From: an uncultured Blautia sp.
Lineage (GTDB): Bacteria; Bacillota; Clostridia; Lachnospirales; Lachnospiraceae
DNA: 46,752 nt
Assembly (NCBI GenBank): GCA_900556555.1
Contig: USPF01000009.1
Span: forward strand, 1 to 46,752
Reading direction: 5' to 3'
The notes under the pieces are model-generated. The model worked only from the letters and a program-made list of their open reading frames with translations, was not told where the DNA came from and searched no databases. Shown here one piece after another: positions 33,876 through 40,406 of the stretch; the first letter of the stretch is position 1, and every line of letters starts with the position of its first letter. The position numbers and the translations under genes were made by a program.

Positions 33876-34349
33876 TTACATTAGATTCAGGGTGGTGTCT
33901 CCATCCCATTCTTCGGTGGGAATTTCCTGCCAGGAAGTGATGGTGTAGAGAGAATCCCCCTCTTTTCCTGGTATTTTCAGGGAAAGAGAAATATGCAGAG
34001 CCTGGTTTTCGTTCATGGGAATTTCATAGGAAATCTCAGGAAAAGCAGAAAAATCAATACCTTCCAGGTTCTCAAGCTCCTTTGGAATGGAATCTAAACA
34101 ATTCTCTTTGTGTTCTAAATAGTTTTTTTCTAAAATCTGGTCAATTTCATCTAGGATTTCTTCCGCCTTGTTCGAGGCTTCATAATAATTCTCAGTCCTC
34201 TGGGCAATTTTTTGACTATAAGCAAAATCTTTGTTGGCACTTGCCACAGACAGAACGGCAAAGGTTACAAGACACAGGATAATAAAAATAACCAGCATGG
34301 ATGCAGAACCGATATTTACACCGGGATAGTTTTTCTTTTCATTTTTCAT
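33876..34349 (-). CDS. Small pilus-assembly-like membrane protein (PilX-like position)
   Basis: A 157-residue protein: short cytoplasmic tail, one membrane helix (about 17-39), a helical coiled-coil-like stretch (about 45-80) and a beta-rich C-terminus. The layout (N-terminal helix, long alpha spine, small head) is that of a minor pilin. It lacks the Gly/Ser-x4-Glu prepilin cleavage motif; GSASML has no Glu at position 5. Ribosome site AAAGGAGGG. It lies 5 nt after the preceding gene. The specific family is not recognised. Confidence 0.78.
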   Translation of the reverse strand: MKNEKKNYPGVNIGSASMLVIFIILCLVTFAVLSVASANKDFAYSQKIAQRTENYYEASNKAEEILDEIDQILEKNYLEHKENCLDSIPKELENLEGIDFSAFPEISYEIPMNENQALHISLSLKIPGKEGDSLYTITSWQEIPTEEWDGDTTLNLM

Positions 34350-34354
34350 CTGTG

Positions 34355-34804
34355 TCAGTTCCCTCCTTTCGCAGCATAAGGCAAATGTACCTTTACCGGA
34401 AGTTCATAAATGATTTCTTTTGAATCTTCAGCCGTAAGTGAAACCTGTGCAGATACCATGGTTTCCCCGGTGTCTAAGAGGATTTTCAGGAGATAATCCG
34501 CATTTTCCTGAGAACATACCTGAAATTCCTCATCATAGTAAGCCAGCAGGGAATCTTCCTGGGAAACAGTAAGCTGAGGCATAAGTTCCTGGAGGCTTTC
34601 CCCTGAACCCTCACATTGCCGTAAGGATTCTGCGGCAGAGGTGCACAGGTTTACAGCAGTATTTAATTCCTTTGTCCTGGCACTGAGTAAATGGGATTTT
34701 ACGAAGAGCTGCAGACAAACACTGCTTGCCAGGGCAAAAAATACAATGGCAATGATTAATTCCATTAAAAACAAACTGGATTTGTGTGCCTGATATTTTT
34801 TCAT
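34355..34804 (-). CDS. Pilin-like protein with prepilin motif
   Basis: A 149-residue protein with the best prepilin signal of the cluster. A ten-residue basic leader ends in KSS, then LFLME with Glu at position +5 (Glu15), then a hydrophobic helix (LIIAIVFFALASSVCLQLF). A prepilin peptidase would cut after Ser10. The rest is an alpha spine with Cys and a beta-rich tail (TMVSAQVSLTAED). It is probably a pilin or pseudopilin of the PilC/PilT machine. No prepilin peptidase gene is in the window. Ribosome site AAAGGAG. Confidence 0.82.
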   Translation of the reverse strand: MKKYQAHKSSLFLMELIIAIVFFALASSVCLQLFVKSHLLSARTKELNTAVNLCTSAAESLRQCEGSGESLQELMPQLTVSQEDSLLAYYDEEFQVCSQENADYLLKILLDTGETMVSAQVSLTAEDSKEIIYELPVKVHLPYAAKGGN

Positions 34805-34815
34805 AAGGTTCTCCT

Positions 34816-35298
34816 TTATCTGCTTTTGATTCCTGTAGTGACGCTGTCCTGGCTGCCGTCTTTTGTGGTGATGGTAAAACGGAACAGGGAATCAGTAATT
34901 TCTTCTGCCTGAAAGGCACTGATTTCCAGAATGTCTTTTCCTGATTCCAAAGAGGGGGCAATGCCTTCTTTTATATAAAGTTCTTTTAAATGCCCCTGAT
35001 ATTCATAAATATAAGTACAATATTTCGTGTCATTGATGGTTTCTTCTAAGAGAAGGCAAGGTTTGTCTTCCAGTGTGTCTACAGAGACACCACCCTCAAA
35101 ATCTCCCTGATGAATCTTTTCGCTGATGTAGGAAAGAATTGTGCGGGAGGCATCCTGGTCTATGGATTCTCTGGTGGTATGCTGATAAATATTGGCTGCC
35201 AGAAGAATTACCACCAGGGAAGAAACTGCAAAGACAAAAAACAGGGAAATGGGAAAAATAAAATCAATGACATGGTTTCGCTGTTTCCCGATGTTCAT
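34816..35298 (-). CDS. DUF4860-type membrane protein of the pilin-like cluster
   Basis: A 160-residue protein with a short N-terminal tail, one membrane helix (about 12-36) and an extracytoplasmic region starting with an alpha stretch and ending beta-rich (TDSLFRFTITTKDGSQDSV). I recall similar proteins as DUF4860 in clostridial type IV-like loci. No prepilin cleavage site is visible, so it probably keeps its anchor. It is separated by 2 nt from the preceding stop and by 11 nt from the next gene, so it belongs to the operon. Confidence 0.75.
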   Translation of the reverse strand: MNIGKQRNHVIDFIFPISLFFVFAVSSLVVILLAANIYQHTTRESIDQDASRTILSYISEKIHQGDFEGGVSVDTLEDKPCLLLEETINDTKYCTYIYEYQGHLKELYIKEGIAPSLESGKDILEISAFQAEEITDSLFRFTITTKDGSQDSVTTGIKSR

Positions 35299-35300
35299 AG

Positions 35301-35657
35301 TTACCTTCCTTTCCGGATCTGTGAAGCATCTCTGGGGATGATGGTGATGTCAGGCATGATGTTTTCTCCCAGAACTTCATATCCGATAAAATATTTTTCT
35401 TTGTCATAGCGGAGGCCATAGCGTTCTTCCAGATAAGCGAGACTTTCCGGATACTGTCCTTCCGCAGCATAGCAGTGGACAACGCTTCTTTGGATAGCCT
35501 GCTTTAAGATGTCCAGTTCTGTCTGTGATGCTTCCCGTGACATCCAGTTAATTCCAAGAGTAAAACACAGGAACAATCCCAGGAAAAGAAGAACAGAAAG
35601 TATAAAATTTCTGGAAGTACCGGTGCTGGCTGCCTCTTTGTCTTGAAAACGTTTCAC
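35301..35657 (-). CDS. Small pilin-like protein, GTG start
   Basis: A 118-residue protein: basic N-terminus, a membrane helix (about 17-38), then a soluble part. That part (AIQRSVVHCYAAEGQYPESLAYLEERYG, residues about 54-81) resembles the stretch after the helix in type IV and type II secretion pilins, where A...YxxxxGxYP..L..L is common. No canonical cleavage site with Glu+5 is seen. The start is GTG with a GGGGGG ribosome site. It lies 18 nt after pilC. Confidence 0.75.
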   Translation of the reverse strand: MKRFQDKEAASTGTSRNFILSVLLFLGLFLCFTLGINWMSREASQTELDILKQAIQRSVVHCYAAEGQYPESLAYLEERYGLRYDKEKYFIGYEVLGENIMPDITIIPRDASQIRKGR

Positions 35658-35675
35658 GGTATATCCCCCCTTCTT

Positions 35676-36728
35676 TTACAGGCCGGACATGATTCCCATA
35701 AGAGGAAGCATGACAGAAAGCAGGATGATTCCAACAATGACAGACAGGATAATGACCAGGGTAGGTTCTAATACAGAGAGCATATGGTTGAGCCTGGAAT
35801 CAAGCTCATCTTCATATTTTTCTGCAATATCAGTCATCACAGTGTCCATGCTGCCTGCTCTGGCTGCCAGAGAAGTCATACGCCCGTAGATACCTGAAAA
35901 AATTCCGGTTTCTGTCAGGGCAGAAGAGAAATCCGTTCCCTCTGATACAAGCTTCTGGCATTCCTCCAGTTTTTTCTGAAAAGCTTCATTGTCAATCAGG
36001 CCAGCAGCAAGTTCAGCAGCATAGTCAGGGTTCAGCCCGCTGCGAAGTGCCAGGGACATGACGCCAGCGAATCTGCAAGAGGCTGTCTTATCATAAATAT
36101 TCCTGAAAAACGGAATCGGATAGCTGAAACGGCGAAAAGCAACCCTGCCTTTTTGTGTCTTGGTGAAGAATAAAAATAATGCAATAATAAGCACCAAAAG
36201 CACAATTAAAACTATGGAATACCGGTTGATGGCAGTTCCAAGTCCCAGAAGCCCTTTAGAAAATCCAGTCATTTCCTGGCCAAGCTGTGCAAATACCTGG
36301 TTGAAAATAGGCATCACTTTTGTGATTAAAACTAAAATTACAGCAATCATCATGGTAATCATGATTAAAGGATAGGTGACTGCACTGCGGATGGATTTCT
36401 GAATGTTTTCCTCCCGCTGATAATGAGAGGAAAGAGAATCCATAACTTCATCAAGACGCCCTGTCTGTTCTCCGATGTCCACCATATGAAGGGCATAAGA
36501 TGGAAATACATGAGATGCCTCCAGAGCACTGTGCAGGTTTCCGGTTTCCATTAAAGTATCGTAAATTGTCTGCAGAATTTCTTTTTCCTGAGTCCCGGAG
36601 GCTTCTTCAAGCATGATGGAAATACCTTCCATAGAAGAAATGCCAGAATTTAAGATCAATGCCATCTGGCTGCAGAAAGAAGATAATTCTGTATTTGACA
36701 AAGGTTTTTGTCCACATTGTTTTTCCAT
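35676..36728 (-). CDS. pilC: PilC/GspF-like inner-membrane platform protein
   Basis: A 350-residue membrane protein with the two-fold GspF repeat. The first (about 13-135) contains FCSQMALILNSGISSMEGI and ends at a membrane helix; the second (about 215-340) contains RFAGVMSLALRSGLNPDYA. Three membrane helices lie near 118-140, 168-190 and 323-345. In type IV pili and type II secretion this protein is the membrane platform that the motor ATPase turns. It is the only platform gene here. PilM, PilN and PilO are absent from the window. Confidence 0.93.
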   Translation of the reverse strand: MEKQCGQKPLSNTELSSFCSQMALILNSGISSMEGISIMLEEASGTQEKEILQTIYDTLMETGNLHSALEASHVFPSYALHMVDIGEQTGRLDEVMDSLSSHYQREENIQKSIRSAVTYPLIMITMMIAVILVLITKVMPIFNQVFAQLGQEMTGFSKGLLGLGTAINRYSIVLIVLLVLIIALFLFFTKTQKGRVAFRRFSYPIPFFRNIYDKTASCRFAGVMSLALRSGLNPDYAAELAAGLIDNEAFQKKLEECQKLVSEGTDFSSALTETGIFSGIYGRMTSLAARAGSMDTVMTDIAEKYEDELDSRLNHMLSVLEPTLVIILSVIVGIILLSVMLPLMGIMSGL

Positions 36729-36740
36729 AGGTCTCTCCTT

Positions 36741-37667
36741 TTAATAAGAATATTGTAATGTATAGTTGCTGCCGTCTCCCACATATTTCTTCACAGATTC
36801 TTTGCTGTTGCTGGAAGCCAGGGTTGGGTCCATTAATGTCCAGGTGGATCCGTTGAATTCGATAATGTTGTCTATCCATCCCTGTTCCTTGGTGTAGGCA
36901 CTGATCCATGCATGTTTTACATCCCCGGAATATCCAATCTCCAGTTTGGTCGGAATGTTCTGTGTCCTCATCATGGATGTCATAAGAGATGCATAGTCGA
37001 AACAGATTCCAGTTCCCTGAGTGAGAGTTTCATCAACAGAAGGAAGGTATCCGTCTTTTACCTGTTCAGCTTTGACCTCATCATAGACAATGTTTTCTGT
37101 TACATAATGATAGATGTTTTGGATTACTTCTAAATCGGAATAAGTGTCCGAAGCCAGTTCAGAAGCCTTTGATACCGCTTTTGTATCTGAAGTGTAGTCC
37201 ACATACTGGTTTGCATATAGAAACGGCTTAAACGGGTTCGATAAGGTCACATCAATGGTCTGGGATAAAATGACGGCATAGCTGGTATCCACGGTGTTTT
37301 CCAGAATGTTAATCTGGTAACTGCCATCTCCCTGTGTCAGAGGAAAAGCCTGGTAGTCTCCATCAATAGAGAGAAGAGGCTGGTTTTTCGTTCCGTCAGG
37401 TGCAATAACCTGTACCCTGACCTTGGGAATGCTGCCGGTGTAAAGAACCATAAAATAACCTTCACTGATGTTAGACACATCCAGAGTCACGTTTCCTTCC
37501 TGTATGATTGTAGTTCCGGGAGCCTCTGGTATCAGCACGGAGGGGGTGTGATCTCTGGGAGTCCCCTGATGTGCTGCTTTCTTAGATTCCTCTTTGCCGC
37601 AGGAAGAAAAAAAGACCATGCAGATGCACAGAAATAAAAAATAGATTTTCTTTTTATGTTTCTCCAT
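36741..37667 (-). CDS. Transglutaminase-like lipoprotein heading the pilin-like operon
   Basis: A 308-residue lipoprotein (lipobox FFSSC, Cys23). An N-terminal beta-sandwich-like part (about 55-150) precedes a transglutaminase-core domain (about 165-290). The full catalytic triad is present: Cys222 (GICFDYASL), His252 (KHAWISAY) and Asp280 (WTLMDPT). Such bacterial domains act as proteases or cross-linking enzymes at the cell surface. It is the first gene of the operon, 12 nt before pilC. A role in processing or cross-linking the filament is possible but only inferred. Confidence 0.9.
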   Translation of the reverse strand: MEKHKKKIYFLFLCICMVFFSSCGKEESKKAAHQGTPRDHTPSVLIPEAPGTTIIQEGNVTLDVSNISEGYFMVLYTGSIPKVRVQVIAPDGTKNQPLLSIDGDYQAFPLTQGDGSYQINILENTVDTSYAVILSQTIDVTLSNPFKPFLYANQYVDYTSDTKAVSKASELASDTYSDLEVIQNIYHYVTENIVYDEVKAEQVKDGYLPSVDETLTQGTGICFDYASLMTSMMRTQNIPTKLEIGYSGDVKHAWISAYTKEQGWIDNIIEFNGSTWTLMDPTLASSNSKESVKKYVGDGSNYTLQYSY

Positions 37668-37706
37668 TCATCTAAATTCCTCCAGATTTCTGTAGTATAT
37701 ACAAGA

Positions 37707-37712
37707 ATTATA
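37707..37712 (-). promoter_or_regulatory. Probable promoter of the pilin-like operon
   Basis: On the minus strand: TGG-TATAAT (TATAAT at plus 37707-37712), an extended -10 box without a good -35. The predicted leader is about 33 nt, too short for a c-di-GMP riboswitch. Confidence 0.4.
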
Positions 37713-37755
37713 CCATAGATTTAATCAGACAGTGTGGAAAAGTTTCAGAAATAGA

Positions 37756-37787
37756 AAGAAAAAAAGAGCTGTTCGTGTGAACAGCCC
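37756..37787 (-). terminator. Terminator of the hemolysin III gene
   Basis: GAGCTGTTC (37766-37774) pairs with GAACAGCCC (37779-37787, one wobble) with loop GTGT. On the minus strand a run of seven Ts follows. Confidence 0.85.
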
Positions 37788-37792
37788 CGGGT

Positions 37793-38455
37793 TTAAATCC
37801 CCATAGGAAGAATAAAGAAATACATTACAATAAAGTGGCAAATGCTTCCTCCCATTACGAAGAGGTGGAAAATTTCGTGAGAACCGAAATTCTTATGGTG
37901 AGAATTGAAAATAGGCAGTTTCAGTGCATAGATGACACCGCCAACCGTATAAATAATACCGCCTGCCAGCAGCCATCCGAATCCAGCTGAAGGAAGTGCG
38001 TGAAGAATCGGTACAAAAGCGAACACACACAGCCAGCCCATGCCAATATAAATCAAAGAAGAAAACCATTTCGGGCAGGTGATCCAGCAGGCCTTAATAA
38101 CAATTCCCACGATAGCCACAGTCCATACAGCGGCACAGAGAAAATATCCTGTCTTTCCGTGAAGGGTAATGAGGCAGACCGGAGTATAACTTCCGGCAAT
38201 CAGAATGAAAATCATCATATGGTCAATTTTCCGTAATCTCCGGTTTACCTTTTCTGTGGAATCCACCGTGTGATAGATTGTGCTGGCTGCGTATAATAAA
38301 ATCATACTGAGAATGAAAATACTCATGGCAATGACATAGATGCTGTCCGGCTCCCTGGCAGCCTTATGCAGCAATGGCAAAGCGGCAAGAATTGCCATAA
38401 TACAGCCAATAAAATGAGTAATTGCACTTCCCGGGTCTTTGATCTTGAATTTCAT
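37793..38455 (-). CDS. Hemolysin III family (TrhA/PAQR) membrane protein
   Basis: A 220-residue protein with seven predicted membrane helices. The family residues are visible: SAITHFIGC near the start, STIYHT in helix 2, KIDHMMIFILIAGSYTP in helix 3, and the late HEIFHLFVMGGSICHF with paired His. These His and the early Ser/Asp form a metal site as in PAQR receptors. Despite the name, true haemolysis is not established; roles in membrane homeostasis are proposed. GTG 38464 is in frame, but ATG 38455 has GGAG at about 9 nt. Confidence 0.92.
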   Translation of the reverse strand: MKFKIKDPGSAITHFIGCIMAILAALPLLHKAAREPDSIYVIAMSIFILSMILLYAASTIYHTVDSTEKVNRRLRKIDHMMIFILIAGSYTPVCLITLHGKTGYFLCAAVWTVAIVGIVIKACWITCPKWFSSLIYIGMGWLCVFAFVPILHALPSAGFGWLLAGGIIYTVGGVIYALKLPIFNSHHKNFGSHEIFHLFVMGGSICHFIVMYFFILPMGI

Positions 38456-38481
38456 AGTTACCACTCCTGTCCTTTTTGTTT

Positions 38482-38522
38482 AGTATATGAAATCTGATAA
38501 ATGGTATTTGTAAATTTCATAT
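38482..38522. promoter_or_regulatory. Inverted repeat over the hemolysin III promoter
   Basis: ATATGAAAT (38485-38493) and ATTTCATAT (38514-38522) form a perfect 9-bp inverted repeat spaced by 20 nt. The left arm overlaps a minus-strand TATACT -10 box (plus 38482-38487). It is a possible operator; the binding protein is unknown. Confidence 0.4.
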
Positions 38523-38568
38523 GTAGTTTTAAATACTACGTTTTGATATATGTATATTACACCTGCTT

Positions 38569-39411
38569 TTAGGAAATTGCAAGAGGGTAGTTGTAGTTTT
38601 TTTCTTGTTGAAAGTTCTGGCGGAAAGTCCTGGGGGTGTAGCCCACATATTTTTTAAAATAATTTGAAAATGCCGGGGCATCTTTAAATCCACAGGAAAA
38701 GGCGATTTCTGTGATGGTATAAGAAGAATTGCAAAGCATCTGTGTGGCAATCCTAAGTCTATGCTGCAGGAGATATTGCTTGGGAGAGAGGCTGGACTGT
38801 TCAATGAAAATTTTGTACAGATAGGTTCTGTCAATGCCAACAAACCGTGCAATATCCGAGATGCGGATAGGGTAAGTATAATTGTTTTCTATGTATTCCT
38901 TTGCTTTTCGGAAGTATTGTGCGGAATAATCGTCTTTGGCAATGGCGTGCGGATGGGACATACAGGATAATAAAAGAAGCAGGTTTCCCAGCGGATTCAG
39001 GGGCGTTTTCCAGGAGGTACGGAAACTTTCTAATAAGTCTTCCATACCGCATATGACCTGTTCTTTTTCTTTGTCTGAGTCAGTAGTAAAGATGCAGGAA
39101 TCTGCAAAAACGGTCTGTTCCAGGACTTCTTTGCAGGATTTTCCGTCAAAACCAACCCAGGCATAGCTCCAGGGGTCTTCCGTATCTGCCCGGTAGAAGG
39201 TAGATTCCATAGGAGGAATCAGGAACGCACTTCCCTTTTCTAAATGATACGTTTTTCCGTCTTTCTGATAAATTCCCTTTCCATCTAAAATAACGTGGAG
39301 CAGATAGTGTGGACGGATGGCAGGACCGAAGGCATGGCCTGGTTCGCAGTGTTCCATATCACAAAAATAGACTGCCAGAGCAGACTGCTCTGAAATTTTT
39401 TTAGAATTCAT
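38569..39411 (-). CDS. AraC-family regulator of the alpha-galactoside genes
   Basis: A 280-residue activator of the MsmR/RafR type. The N-terminal sugar-sensing cupin (about 15-150) contains RPHYLLHVILDGKGIYQ and LEKGSAFLIPPMESTFY. The C-terminal tandem helix-turn-helix (about 175-270) has ISDIARFVGIDRTYLYKIF and ITEIAFSCGFKDAPAFSNYFKKYVG. It is divergent from the HAD-GH36-GH31 genes, as MsmR/RafR regulators usually are from alpha-galactosidase operons. The inducer is probably melibiose, raffinose or a related galactoside. GAGGA precedes the ATG. Confidence 0.9.
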   Translation of the reverse strand: MNSKKISEQSALAVYFCDMEHCEPGHAFGPAIRPHYLLHVILDGKGIYQKDGKTYHLEKGSAFLIPPMESTFYRADTEDPWSYAWVGFDGKSCKEVLEQTVFADSCIFTTDSDKEKEQVICGMEDLLESFRTSWKTPLNPLGNLLLLLSCMSHPHAIAKDDYSAQYFRKAKEYIENNYTYPIRISDIARFVGIDRTYLYKIFIEQSSLSPKQYLLQHRLRIATQMLCNSSYTITEIAFSCGFKDAPAFSNYFKKYVGYTPRTFRQNFQQEKNYNYPLAIS

Positions 39412-39454
39412 GAATCAGTTCCTCTCTATAAATGCAACAAATCAACAAGTTTTA

Positions 39455-39520
39455 AAATCAAATGGGCATGGAATGTGGATAAGAGAATTATATAATAAAA
39501 ACAATGTGGAAATCAAATGG
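39455..39520. promoter_or_regulatory. Paired direct repeats in the divergent control region
   Basis: AAATCAAATGG occurs at 39455-39465 and 39510-39520, and AATGTGGA at 39472-39479 and 39503-39510. A rightward TATAAT (39491-39496) lies between them without a good -35 box, as expected of an activator-dependent promoter. They are candidate AraC-type binding sites. Confidence 0.5.
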
Positions 39521-39589
39521 AGATTTCGCATTGACGGTGTTTTTCCCGGCAATTATAATGAAGATAAGAGACAACGAAGGGAGAAACAA

Positions 39590-40381
39590 ATGGAACAGAA
39601 ATTATTATTTTTTGATATAGACGGCACATTAATCACAGAAGGGCCAGGGGTGCTTCCTGAGAGTACCAGGCAGGCAATCTGCATGGCAAAGGAAAGAGGG
39701 CATTTCCTGTTCATTAATACGGGCAGAACTTTAAGAAGCCTTCCAAAGAAGATAACAGAACTGGGATTCAGCGGGTATGTATGTGGCTGTGGGACACACA
39801 TTTTCTTAAATGGAGAAGAATTATTATGTTCCAGGCTGGATAATGCACTGTGCAGGCAGGTAGCCGGAAAAATAGGAGAATACCAGGTTCCGGTGTTTTA
39901 TGAGGCAATTGATGCCCTTTATTCAGACCACAGAATGCAGGAGCATGAGTGGGTCAGGGCAACAGAGGAAGCACTGGGGATTCATGCAGCGGACATTCAG
40001 GAAATCTTTCAAGATGAGACCAAGGTGTATGAAAAGCTGGTCGTGATTCTGGAACCAACAGAGAAAAATCAGGAATTAAAAGAATATTTGTCCAAATATT
40101 TTCTGTGTATTGACCGTGGGCATGATATGTACGAGATGATTCAGAAGGGGTATTCCAAAGCAACGGGAATCCGCTTTTTGTGTGAATATCTGGGAAAAAG
40201 CATTGAAGATTGTTATGTGTTCGGGGACAGTGAAAACGACAGGGCTATGCTGGAAGCTGTTCCAAACAGTATTGCCATGGGGAATTCTCAGGAATCCATT
40301 AAGAGTACCTGCTCTTATGTGACCGCAGATATTGAGGAAGATGGAATTTATAAGGCCATGAAACATTTTGGCCTGATTTAA
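39590..40381 (+). CDS. HAD-family (Cof-type) sugar-phosphatase-like hydrolase
   Basis: A 263-residue cytoplasmic phosphatase of the HAD IIB (Cof) group. The nucleophile motif is FFDIDGTL (7-14), Thr is in FINTGR, and the C-terminal FGDSENDRAML binds magnesium. It probably dephosphorylates a sugar phosphate or similar small molecule; the substrate cannot be read from sequence. The frame opens far upstream at 39410 inside the AraC control region; ATG 39590 with AGGGAG at 6 nt is the natural start. It is the first gene of the alpha-galactoside operon. Confidence 0.9.
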   Translation: MEQKLLFFDIDGTLITEGPGVLPESTRQAICMAKERGHFLFINTGRTLRSLPKKITELGFSGYVCGCGTHIFLNGEELLCSRLDNALCRQVAGKIGEYQVPVFYEAIDALYSDHRMQEHEWVRATEEALGIHAADIQEIFQDETKVYEKLVVILEPTEKNQELKEYLSKYFLCIDRGHDMYEMIQKGYSKATGIRFLCEYLGKSIEDCYVFGDSENDRAMLEAVPNSIAMGNSQESIKSTCSYVTADIEEDGIYKAMKHFGLI

Positions 40382-40406
40382 AATATAAATCAAGGAGGAA
40401 AACAAA

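Noticed and set aside
37668..37792. c-di-GMP riboswitch before the pilin-like operon
   Set aside because: The predicted leader is about 33 nt, and no conserved riboswitch core is visible in the gap.
39410..39589. 60-residue N-terminal extension of the HAD protein
   Set aside because: The stretch lies in the divergent control region with repeats and a -10 box, and the HAD motif starts right after ATG 39590.
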